Positions 1 through 5,101 of a stretch of 5,101 nucleotides of DNA are shown one piece after another. The translations under genes were made by a program, and so were the position numbers. This DNA is from an uncultured Clostridia bacterium (GTDB lineage Bacteria; Bacillota; Clostridia; Christensenellales; UBA3700). Location: the NCBI GenBank assembly GCA_947176975.1, contig CAMWSW010000096.1:1-5101 (forward strand), written 5' to 3'. The notes under the pieces were generated by a model that was not told the origin of the DNA, searched no databases, and saw only the letters and a list, made by a program, of their open reading frames with translations. Numbering within the stretch: position 1 is the stretch's first letter; each line of letters begins with the position of its first letter.

Positions 1-40
1 TTATATTTAGGTAGATGTGGTCCCCTTTAAGTGTAAATAT

Positions 41-46
41 TATAAT
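41..46 (+). promoter_or_regulatory. Possible -10 box of the LRR operon promoter
   Basis: A perfect TATAAT hexamer lies about 30 nt before the first LRR start codon, so a transcript would begin near position 52 with a leader of roughly 20-25 nt. No convincing -35 hexamer is present at 16-19 bp spacing (candidates TGTGGT or TGGTCC are poor), and there is no TG extension. Perfect TATAAT strings can occur by chance in AT-rich DNA, so this is a plausible but unproven promoter for the three-gene LRR cluster. Confidence 0.35.
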
Positions 47-62
47 GAAATAAATCAAAATC

Positions 63-70
63 AAAGGTGA
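63..70 (+). promoter_or_regulatory. Ribosome binding site that fixes the first LRR gene start
   Basis: AAAGGTGA ends 5 nt before the ATG at 76 and matches the AGGTGA part of the anti-Shine-Dalgarno complement. A GTG in the same frame at 67 lies inside this site, so it is unlikely to be the start codon. This supports ATG 76. Confidence 0.75.
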
Positions 71-75
71 AAATA

Positions 76-855
76 ATGAAAGATAGTTTAGGCGAAAAGG
101 AATTATTGAACGTAGATGACGACGAGTGGTTGATAATAGACGGAGTGCTTGAAGGTTGTCGTATCGTAGACGGCGTCGAAGAGGTTAGGATCCCCGATGA
201 CGTGATAGAGATAAGTTCTTATGCTTTTGATAGCGGAGAAATTAAGAGGATATACGTACCAATGTCGGTAAATACGATTTGCGAGTGCGCATTTGACAGT
301 TGTTGGAACGTAGAGGAGATTTATATTGAAAATCCAAACGTGATTTTGGAGAACGGGAGTTTTGGAACGTTGGAAAAGCTAAAAGTCGTGTATATTGGCG
401 GACAAAAAATAAAAGTCGTAGTTACTGAAGGAGAATACGGTGTAGGCGACGAACGCGGAAACTGTATCGAAAAGTATTTAGGGACGGATGAATGTTATAC
501 CATTGACGACGATATTAAGAAGATTGGCGAAAAGGCTTTCTTTGAAAACGCTACGATTAAAGAAGTTGTTATACCGTCGTCCGTAGTGGAGATAGACGAC
601 GAGGCTTTTTCAAATTGCAGTGATTTGACGCTAGTCAATTTGCCCGATACTTTGGAGATAATAGGTAGCTGGGTATTTAACGGTTGCAATAAAATCACAG
701 AAATTAAAATCCCCAATTCGGTATACTGTATTCGGGATGGGGCATTCGGCAGATGGAAGAGTAATCAGACGATTTATGTTCCGATGAATTTGAAGAAACC
801 CAAGATTTTCCAGAAATGGAGAAGAGGCTGCAAAGCAAATATAGTTTATTATTGA
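76..855 (+). CDS. BspA-type leucine-rich repeat protein, paralogue 1 of 3
   Basis: This gene encodes a 259-aa leucine-rich repeat (LRR_5, Treponema/BspA-type) protein whose function I cannot name. Residues about 17-110 form a first LRR block that opens with EWLIIDGVL and an IPDDVIEISSYAF repeat. Residues about 111-150 are a non-repeat insert with a variable loop after VVVT and the motif IDDDI (143-147). Residues 154-222 are three 23-residue units of the form AF..C..I..V.IP.SV..I. The tail from 240 to the end is basic and closes with QKWRRGCKANIVYY. No signal peptide or transmembrane stretch is visible, so a cytoplasmic location is inferred, although BspA-like proteins are usually surface-exposed. 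ATG 76 is chosen over GTG 67 because the ribosome binding site overlaps the GTG. The gene ends 29 bp before the next paralogue, so the two are probably cotranscribed. LRR proteins of this kind generally bind proteins, but the partner is unknown. Confidence 0.88.
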   Translation: MKDSLGEKELLNVDDDEWLIIDGVLEGCRIVDGVEEVRIPDDVIEISSYAFDSGEIKRIYVPMSVNTICECAFDSCWNVEEIYIENPNVILENGSFGTLEKLKVVYIGGQKIKVVVTEGEYGVGDERGNCIEKYLGTDECYTIDDDIKKIGEKAFFENATIKEVVIPSSVVEIDDEAFSNCSDLTLVNLPDTLEIIGSWVFNGCNKITEIKIPNSVYCIRDGAFGRWKSNQTIYVPMNLKKPKIFQKWRRGCKANIVYY

Positions 856-874
856 TTTTAGTTTGATGAAATAT

Positions 875-879
875 GGGAG
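875..879 (+). promoter_or_regulatory. Ribosome binding site that fixes the second LRR gene start
   Basis: GGGAG ends 5 nt before the ATG at 885. An in-frame ATG at 873 overlaps this site and has only a weak upstream signal (GATGAAAT), so ATG 885 is the better start. Confidence 0.7.
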
Positions 880-884
880 CTATT

Positions 885-1730
885 ATGCAAAATAAGTCAA
901 CAAGCAAAAATCCCTTGAAGTTAAATATTAACGAAGATAGAATCAAGGTGGTTGACGGCGTTTTAATTGAATATAAAGAACAATATCGTTGTGAAGAATT
1001 GATAATTCCAAAAGGCGTAATAGAGTTGGGGAAATCTTCGATTGCAAGTTCATACGCAAAAGTTATGTATATTCCTACGTCAGTCGATATAATAAGTAGC
1101 GACTCAATTCTTTACGCATTTAACGTAACAAGGTTGTATATAGAAAATCCTGAAATATATTTGGGAGTAGGGAGTCTGGAGGATTTGCCTAAACTCAAAG
1201 AAATCTATATCGGCGGTCAAAAAGTTGACACGGTGGTAACGCAAAAAGATGGAGATAAAGGAAAAGTATATCTAGAGAGATATGTCGGCAATGATAAGTC
1301 GTACAAAATTGACGACGATATCAATATAATAGGTACGAAAGCCTTTATAAATTGCGAGAACTTGGAGAGCGTGGAATTTTCACAATCCGTCTGTCAGATA
1401 AAGATGTGGGCATTTCAAGGATGCTCGTCTTTGAGAGAAGTTAAGCTGTCGGATTCCGTCAATGATATAGATGGATGGGCATTTGCAGGTTGTACGTCTT
1501 TGGCTGAAATAAATTTGTCTGACTCAATTAGAAGTATATGGCCGGGCGTTTTTGAAGGGTGCACCGGCATTAAAGAATTGACTGTACCGTTGTCTGTAAA
1601 TTATATTGCAAGCGGCGCATTTAAGGGGTGGCAACGCAGTCAGAGCATACGATTGCCGAGGCACTTTAAAAAGTTGAGAATTTTACAAAAGTGGCGCAAA
1701 GGTTGCAAGGCAAAGATTATATATTATTGA
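885..1730 (+). CDS. BspA-type leucine-rich repeat protein, paralogue 2 of 3 (one extra repeat)
   Basis: This gene encodes a 281-aa LRR_5-type protein, clearly paralogous to its two neighbours; the function is unknown. It has the same order of parts: an opening DGVL plus IP.GVIE repeat block (about 20-110), YIGGQKV followed by an insert with a short variable loop and IDDDI (142-146), a second LRR block, and a basic tail ending QKWRKGCKAKIIYY. The second block has four 23-residue units (153-244) where paralogue 1 has three, which largely accounts for its greater length. Units at 176-198 and 199-221 resemble each other most (AF.GC.SL.E..LSDS). The N-terminal ~15 residues are polar and Lys/Asn-rich, with no signal peptide or membrane helix. 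Start ATG 885 is preferred to the in-frame ATG 873 because GGGAG at 875-879 is correctly spaced. The next gene begins 27 bp downstream, consistent with one operon. Confidence 0.88.
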   Translation: MQNKSTSKNPLKLNINEDRIKVVDGVLIEYKEQYRCEELIIPKGVIELGKSSIASSYAKVMYIPTSVDIISSDSILYAFNVTRLYIENPEIYLGVGSLEDLPKLKEIYIGGQKVDTVVTQKDGDKGKVYLERYVGNDKSYKIDDDINIIGTKAFINCENLESVEFSQSVCQIKMWAFQGCSSLREVKLSDSVNDIDGWAFAGCTSLAEINLSDSIRSIWPGVFEGCTGIKELTVPLSVNYIASGAFKGWQRSQSIRLPRHFKKLRILQKWRKGCKAKIIYY

Positions 1731-1746
1731 TATAATATAGCAGTAT

Positions 1747-1753
1747 AGAGGAA
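1747..1753 (+). promoter_or_regulatory. Ribosome binding site supporting a GTG start
   Basis: AGAGGAA has its GAGG core ending 6 nt before GTG 1758. The next in-frame ATG, at 1782, has no comparable site upstream. This supports GTG as the start codon of the third LRR gene. Confidence 0.65.
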
Positions 1754-1757
1754 CATC

Positions 1758-2546
1758 GTGAATAATAATAACAATTATGAAATGCTTAATTTGTATAATG
1801 ACGAGTGGGAGATAGTCAATGGCATACTATGCAAGTACCATCTAAAATGGGGTAAAGAAATAGACAGGCTAAGGATTCCCGACGGAGTGACGGAAATCGA
1901 CGAGGACGCATTTGAGTTTGCAAGAGTTAAGTCTATAGTCATTCCTAAATCCGTTCATACGATACGCGTATGCGCTTTTAGAGACAGCTATATACAGGCT
2001 ATTTATATAGAAAATCCCGAGATATATCTAGAAAGGGGTTGTTTTTATCAGCTTGAAAATCTAAATAAGGTTGTCATCGGCAAAAGAAGGTTTGAGGTGA
2101 TCGTTACGCAGTTTGATTCGGATACGTGTGGAGATGACGCATACTGCCTCGAGAGATATGTGGGCGAGGCGCAAGAATATTACGTCGACGACGATATAAA
2201 GGTCATAGCCGGCGGAGCATTCTGTAATTGTGAAACGTTGGAAAAGGTTGTATTAGGTAAGTCGGTAGAAGAAATAGAAATGTACGCTTTTTCTTCGGAT
2301 AGCGACAAATGCTCATTAAGGCAAGTAGTATTGCCTGACTCGCTTAGAATAATAGGGATTTGCGCGTTTGCCGGTTGCAACTCAATTGACGAGATAAAAA
2401 TACCGCAGTCGGTAGAAATTATTGAAAAAGAAGCTTTTCGAGATTGGGAAAGTTGGCAAAAAATCTATATGCCATTGCGTTTTAAGAAAGTATGGGGAGT
2501 TCAGAAATGGCGTAAAGATTGCGAAGCAGAGATTATATATTATTGA
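1758..2546 (+). CDS. BspA-type leucine-rich repeat protein, paralogue 3 of 3
   Basis: This gene encodes a 262-aa LRR_5-type protein and is the last of the tandem family; its function is not recognisable. Its parts match the other two: an N-terminal DEWEIVNGIL opening, an IPDGVTEIDEDAF repeat block (about 16-108), an insert with a variable loop (119-130), LERYVG and VDDDI (143-147), three C-terminal LRR units (154-225), and a tail with QKWRKDCEAEIIYY. The middle C-terminal unit carries about three extra residues (SSDSDKC region, 179-185). The tail is less basic than in paralogues 1 and 2 because two lysines are replaced by glutamates. There is no signal peptide or membrane helix. The GTG start is chosen from the GAGG site upstream and adds an asparagine-rich leader (MNNNNNYE). 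The last 19 nt around the stop (2530-2548) are identical to those of paralogue 2 (1714-1732). Confidence 0.87.
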   Translation: MNNNNNYEMLNLYNDEWEIVNGILCKYHLKWGKEIDRLRIPDGVTEIDEDAFEFARVKSIVIPKSVHTIRVCAFRDSYIQAIYIENPEIYLERGCFYQLENLNKVVIGKRRFEVIVTQFDSDTCGDDAYCLERYVGEAQEYYVDDDIKVIAGGAFCNCETLEKVVLGKSVEEIEMYAFSSDSDKCSLRQVVLPDSLRIIGICAFAGCNSIDEIKIPQSVEIIEKEAFRDWESWQKIYMPLRFKKVWGVQKWRKDCEAEIIYY

Positions 2547-2602
2547 TAAATTACCGAGAAATAATGAATAATATCATTTATAAAGATTGATATAGTTAGT
2601 AT

Positions 2603-2631
2603 TCATAAATGCTTGTCTTCTAACATACATT
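2603..2631 (+). promoter_or_regulatory. Possible sigma-E-like sporulation promoter before ylxY
   Basis: TCATAAA, a 14-nt spacer and CATACATT resemble the mother-cell sigma-E consensus as I remember it (roughly KMATATT, 13-15 nt, CATACANT). The -10 half is a very good match. A reservation is that the predicted start of transcription would fall near 2637-2638, at the ribosome binding site, leaving a leader of only about 10 nt. There is no convincing sigma-A promoter in the 101-bp gap, so read-through from the LRR genes is the alternative. Confidence 0.3.
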
Positions 2632-2636
2632 TTGTT

Positions 2637-2642
2637 GAGGTG
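2637..2642 (+). promoter_or_regulatory. Ribosome binding site that fixes the ylxY start
   Basis: GAGGTG ends 5 nt before ATG 2648. The in-frame GTG at 2642 overlaps the last base of this site and is therefore unlikely to be used. Confidence 0.75.
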
Positions 2643-2647
2643 TGTGT

Positions 2648-3370
2648 ATGAAGAAAGTATCAAAATTTGCAAGCGCAGTAACAAATGTAATTATTATCAC
2701 AATGCTGTTGACGCTCACATTAGTGAGCTTTAGCGGGCAATATTCATCATTCGTCTTTACTCAAAACAACGACAGACCTTATTATAAGGGCAATACCTCA
2801 AGAGGAGAAGTGGCTTTGATGATCAACGTATATTGGGGTACGGAGTACCTCGACGGTATGCTTGAGACTCTTGCAAAGCACAACGCAAAAGCGACTTTCT
2901 TTGTCGGAGGCAGCTGGGCGGCGAAAAATAAAGAATATCTCGACAAGATGATCGAGGGCGGTCACGAACTTGGCAATCACGGATATTTTCATAAGGACCA
3001 TGCAAAACTTGACGCCAAACAAAACGAGGCGGAAATCACCTCGACTAATACTCTTGTAAAGGGATTGACGGGGTATGATATTACTTTGTTTGCGCCGCCG
3101 TCTGGTAGTTTTTCAGACACGACCCTCAAAGTCGCGTACGCTCATGGTATGAGCGTAATTATGTGGAGCAGAGATACGATTGATTGGAGAGATAAGGATA
3201 GTTCTTTGGTATACAGCAGAGCAACAAATAAGATAGGCGCGGGCGATATGATTCTCATGCATCCGACGGCGCATACTTTGGCGGCTTTGGGAGAAATATT
3301 GACCTATTATGAGAAAAATAATCTTACGCCTGTGACCGTATCGCAAATCATATCTCAAGAAATAATTTAA
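2648..3370 (+). CDS. ylxY: YlxY-like membrane-anchored polysaccharide deacetylase homologue, probably not catalytically classical
   Basis: This is a 240-aa NodB-fold protein of the polysaccharide deacetylase family. Residues about 11-30 form one hydrophobic segment after a KK..K start, either a signal peptide or a membrane anchor, which puts the domain outside the cell or in the forespore intermembrane space. The NodB motifs can be followed in order. Motif 1 is ALMINVYWG (56-64) where active enzymes have TFDDG, so both aspartates are missing. Motif 2 is HGYFH (111-115), retaining the two metal-binding histidines. Motif 3 is FAPPSG (148-153), where the usual arginine is alanine. Motif 4 is WSRDTIDW (173-180), and motif 5 is LMHP (203-206). 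This pattern, and the M16 gene next door, match my recollection of Bacillus YlxY beside mlpA; that family is linked to sporulation but has no proven enzyme activity. The YlxY assignment is inference from synteny and motifs; the fold assignment is secure. Confidence 0.85.
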   Translation: MKKVSKFASAVTNVIIITMLLTLTLVSFSGQYSSFVFTQNNDRPYYKGNTSRGEVALMINVYWGTEYLDGMLETLAKHNAKATFFVGGSWAAKNKEYLDKMIEGGHELGNHGYFHKDHAKLDAKQNEAEITSTNTLVKGLTGYDITLFAPPSGSFSDTTLKVAYAHGMSVIMWSRDTIDWRDKDSSLVYSRATNKIGAGDMILMHPTAHTLAALGEILTYYEKNNLTPVTVSQIISQEII

Positions 3371-3384
3371 GTCGGTATTTATAC

Positions 3385-3413
3385 TTTACGAATGACAATA
3401 ATTATACTATAAT
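3385..3413 (+). promoter_or_regulatory. Probable sigma-A promoter for the M16 peptidase gene
   Basis: TTTACG (3385-3390), a 17-bp spacer and a perfect TATAAT (3408-3413) lie just after the ylxY stop codon. Transcription would start near 3420, giving a leader of about 190 nt that includes the whole palindromic element at 3424-3573. The -35 box matches four of six consensus positions. Confidence 0.55.
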
Positions 3414-3423
3414 ATTGTGGAGC

Positions 3424-3573
3424 CTATAATTTAGTTCTCACGGCAACTTTGTTATCGATTTTCACGCTAAGCTCGTCTAGACAACACGCTCGTAGCGCTG
3501 CTACGAGCGTAACGCCTATCCTTCTTATAGTAAAAATCGCTGACACAAATTTGCTCGTGTCACTAAATAATAG
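3424..3573. mobile_element. MITE-like imperfect palindromic element with ~40-nt terminal inverted repeats
   Basis: The two ends of this ~150-bp stretch are imperfect inverted repeats. Read outward to inward, the left arm is CTATAATTTAGT, CACG, GCAA, TTTGT, CGATTTT (3424-3462). The complement of the right arm is CTATTATTTAGT, CACG, GCAA, TTTGT, CGATTTT (3573 back to 3533). Only short mismatched spacers separate these blocks. The outermost 12 nt match at 11 positions. A TA dinucleotide is placed symmetrically at 3425-3426 and 3571-3572, as expected for a TA target duplication, but this short signal could be chance. The centre holds a perfect 11-bp hairpin. No coding capacity is credible. It resembles a MITE or ERIC-type intergenic repeat; a structured mRNA leader element is the alternative. 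It separates the M16 gene from its likely promoter. Confidence 0.6.
3486..3510. repeat. Perfect 11-bp hairpin at the centre of the palindromic element
   Basis: ACGCTCGTAGC (3486-3496) and GCTACGAGCGT (3500-3510) are exact reverse complements around a 3-nt loop. The stem is GC-rich compared with its surroundings. No T-run follows on either strand, so it is not a typical intrinsic terminator. Confidence 0.9.
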
Positions 3574-3613
3574 TTTCCTAAAAGATAGAGAAAAATAGAT
3601 AAAGAGGAATGTA

Positions 3614-4867
3614 ATGAATAAGATATTTAGATTTCCAAGCGGTCTTAGACTTGCATATAAATATTCGCCGGCTGTGCGCTCGGTGGGAATTGCCGTAATG
3701 ACTGCGGTCGGCAGCGGCAACGAGACCTCTCAAAACAACGGTATTTCGCACTTTATCGAGCATATGTATTTCAAGGGTACGAAGAACAAATCTTCTTTTG
3801 AAATCGTGGAATACGTGGACGGAATAGGCGCTCAAATCAACGCTTTTACTTCAAAACAGACGACGTGCTTTTATACGCTGTCAATCGACACAGAGGCGGA
3901 AAATTGCCTCAAAATTTTGAGTGAAATTCTCTTTGAATCCACCTTTGACAAAGAGGAAATGGAGAGAGAAAAAGGCGTCGTACTAGAAGAAATATCTATG
4001 TGCGAAGACGATAATGCCGACGTGGTTTTGGACATGCTTGCGGAAGGATATTTCGGAGATAATCCGCTTGGCAGAACTATTCTAGGAGAGCGTGATAACG
4101 TCAAGAAATTTACCCGTGAAGATTTGATAAATTATATAGGAGACAATTATTGCGCAGAGAGCAGCGTAGTCTCTATAGTAGGCAATATCCAATTCAACAA
4201 AGCAAAAGAGCTTGTGGAAAAGTATTTTGAAGGCAAGTTTTCCTCCAATTGCAAGAGAGCATGGCACGATAACCGTCACGATACAAAAAGAAGCGTGCTC
4301 AGCAAGTATAAGGACATTGAGCAGTCTAATATCGCTATAGCTTTTCCTGCGTACGAATACGACAGCAAACTCACCATGGCGGAAGCGCTCGTCAATACTA
4401 TCGTCGGCGGAGGAATGAGTTCTCGCCTTTTCCAAGAAGTGAGAGAGAAAAGAGGACTTGCGTACAACGTATATACTTACAATTCTTCATATATAAACAA
4501 CGGTGTGCTGTCTTTGTATATTGGCACTAACGTGGAATCGGTCAAGAAGTCCGTGGACTGCACGTTGGAACTTATTGAGGATTTGCGTAAAAACGGACTT
4601 ACTAAAAAAGAGCTTGAGAGGGGTATTGCTCAACTTAAAGGCAATTACGTGCTCGGACAGGAAAGCAACGGAGTGATGATGAGAGTCAACGCCAAGAACG
4701 TGTTGTTTACAGACAAAATTTTTGACATCGACGAAAAACTCAAAGAGATTGATGCAATTACTTTGGATCAAACGAGAGAAGTTATTGACTACACTTACGA
4801 CTTGTCGAAAGCCAGCCTTGCTTACGTAGGTAAGAAACCAAAGTGCGACGTAAATAAGTTGATTTAA
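3614..4867 (+). CDS. mlpA: M16-family zinc metallopeptidase (MlpA/YmxG-like)
   Basis: This gene encodes a 417-aa insulinase-type (M16, processing-peptidase-like) zinc peptidase, a normal length for the bacterial two-domain form. The inverted zinc motif is HFIEH (H46, E49, H50), followed by M.FKGT. The distal metal ligand is in the EKGVVLEEI segment (E126 most likely). NAFTS.Q.T..Y (76-87) is the conserved strand after the active site. The C-terminal half has the M16 signature GGGMSSRLFQEVREKRGLAY (265-284), with the paired Arg and Tyr that bind substrate. All key residues are present, so it should be active. There is no signal peptide, so it is probably cytoplasmic. ATG 3614 has an AGAGGAA site whose GAGG ends 6 nt upstream. 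Its position after ylxY matches Bacillus mlpA (ymxG), as I recall it. Here the two are 243 bp apart with their own promoter and an inserted repeat, and a terminator follows at once, so it is probably a single-gene unit. Confidence 0.93.
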   Translation: MNKIFRFPSGLRLAYKYSPAVRSVGIAVMTAVGSGNETSQNNGISHFIEHMYFKGTKNKSSFEIVEYVDGIGAQINAFTSKQTTCFYTLSIDTEAENCLKILSEILFESTFDKEEMEREKGVVLEEISMCEDDNADVVLDMLAEGYFGDNPLGRTILGERDNVKKFTREDLINYIGDNYCAESSVVSIVGNIQFNKAKELVEKYFEGKFSSNCKRAWHDNRHDTKRSVLSKYKDIEQSNIAIAFPAYEYDSKLTMAEALVNTIVGGGMSSRLFQEVREKRGLAYNVYTYNSSYINNGVLSLYIGTNVESVKKSVDCTLELIEDLRKNGLTKKELERGIAQLKGNYVLGQESNGVMMRVNAKNVLFTDKIFDIDEKLKEIDAITLDQTREVIDYTYDLSKASLAYVGKKPKCDVNKLI

Positions 4868-4888
4868 AGTTGTATATTGATTTTATAG

Positions 4889-4917
4889 GGCGGTAGCGCG
4901 TACTATCGCCTTTTTTT
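4889..4917 (+). terminator. Rho-independent terminator after the M16 gene
   Basis: GGCGGTAG (4889-4896) pairs with CTATCGCC (4903-4910) in an 8-bp stem with one G-U pair and a 6-nt loop. Seven consecutive T residues (4911-4917) follow directly. It starts 21 nt after the stop codon and should end the mlpA transcript. Confidence 0.92.
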
Positions 4918-5054
4918 CATAATTCTATATTATAATCGATATTGAAGTAATGGCATAATGAAAGCGATATGGGTAAATATTTGTACATATTGCAATATTT
5001 TAAAAGATTTTTATTAAAACTTATATATAAAATATATAATTGCTTTTAAAATTA

Positions 5055-5084
5055 TTGAAATTTATCAATGCAATGTGCTATAAT
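5055..5084 (+). promoter_or_regulatory. Strong extended -10 sigma-A promoter reading out of the window
   Basis: TTGAAA (5055-5060), an 18-bp spacer and TGC followed by TATAAT (5079-5084) form a near-consensus sigma-A promoter with a TGn extension. Transcription would start around 5090-5092, so the gene it serves lies beyond the right edge. The rest of 4918-5054 is AT-rich, and I see no gene in it. Confidence 0.7.
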
Positions 5085-5101
5085 CTTATATGGTTAGTTA
5101 G

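Noticed and set aside
1731..1736. TATAAT right after the stop of LRR gene 2 as an internal promoter
   Set aside because: No -35 box is found at 16-19 bp spacing. Its transcript would start near 1743 and leave almost no leader before the ribosome binding site.
76..2546. LRR gene trio considered as a CRISPR, retron or known defence operon
   Set aside because: There are no direct DNA repeats with spacers, no nuclease, reverse transcriptase or effector domain, and no toxin-antitoxin pair. Only LRR proteins are present.
2575..2611. CATTTAT/ATAAATG inverted repeat between LRR gene 3 and ylxY, considered as terminator or operator
   Set aside because: It is AT-rich with a 23-nt spacer and no following T-run, too weak for a terminator. 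An operator cannot be supported from one copy.
3486..3510. Central hairpin read as an intrinsic terminator of ylxY
   Set aside because: No T-run follows the stem on either strand. The hairpin is better explained as the core of the larger palindrome.
3424..3720. Minus-strand open frame of 98 codons spanning the palindrome and the mlpA start
   Set aside because: It is antisense to the N-terminus of the M16 gene, runs through the inverted repeat and has no recognisable protein features. It is a shadow frame.
4082..4435. Long minus-strand open frame (117 codons) inside the M16 gene
   Set aside because: It is fully antisense to a gene with conserved catalytic motifs, and its translation resembles no known family.
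4975..5000. AAATATT/AATATTT inverted repeat in the right-hand intergenic DNA
   Set aside because: The stem is seven A/T pairs in very AT-rich DNA, which is likely chance, and no T-run or conserved context supports a role.
4958..5017. Small plus-strand ORF of 19 codons after the terminator (starts MKAIWVN)
   Set aside because: There is no ribosome binding site at proper spacing and no convincing promoter. The length is expected by chance.

Overview
The window looks like low-GC Gram-positive DNA, most likely from an uncultured gut-type Clostridia or a related Firmicute. The evidence is strong GAGG/AGGTGA-type ribosome binding sites 5-6 nt before each start, AT-rich intergenic DNA, BspA-type leucine-rich repeat proteins, and a ylxY-mlpA gene pair. 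From memory, that pair sits in Bacillus next to pnpA and the dap/dipicolinate genes. All five genes are on the + strand and intact, and the standard bacterial code fits.

Layout. Positions 1-75 hold a short leader with a perfect TATAAT box. Positions 76-2546 hold three tandem paralogous genes separated by only 27-29 bp. They encode leucine-rich repeat proteins of 259, 281 and 262 aa that share one architecture: an N-terminal LRR block, a non-repeat insert with a conserved DDDI motif, a second LRR block, and a basic C-terminal tail ending in QKWR..C.A.I.YY. None has a signal peptide or membrane segment, which is unusual for BspA-like proteins. A 101-bp gap with a possible sporulation-type (sigma-E-like) promoter leads to a YlxY-like polysaccharide deacetylase homologue (2648-3370). 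It is membrane-anchored and has lost the usual catalytic aspartates. A 243-bp gap follows. It holds a probable sigma-A promoter and then a roughly 150-bp imperfect palindrome with long terminal inverted repeats, resembling a MITE or an ERIC-like intergenic repeat. Next is an M16 zinc peptidase (MlpA/YmxG-like, 3614-4867) with intact catalytic motifs. A clear rho-independent terminator follows at 4889-4917. The last 180 bp is AT-rich and ends in a strong extended -10 promoter that should drive a gene beyond the window.

How the genes relate. The LRR genes appear to form one operon of unknown function. The ylxY-mlpA pair is a conserved Firmicute neighbourhood, here split by the palindromic element. 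A functional link between the LRR genes and ylxY-mlpA is not shown by the sequence. The items most worth pursuing are the LRR paralogue cassette with its shared tail and the palindromic element in the mlpA leader.
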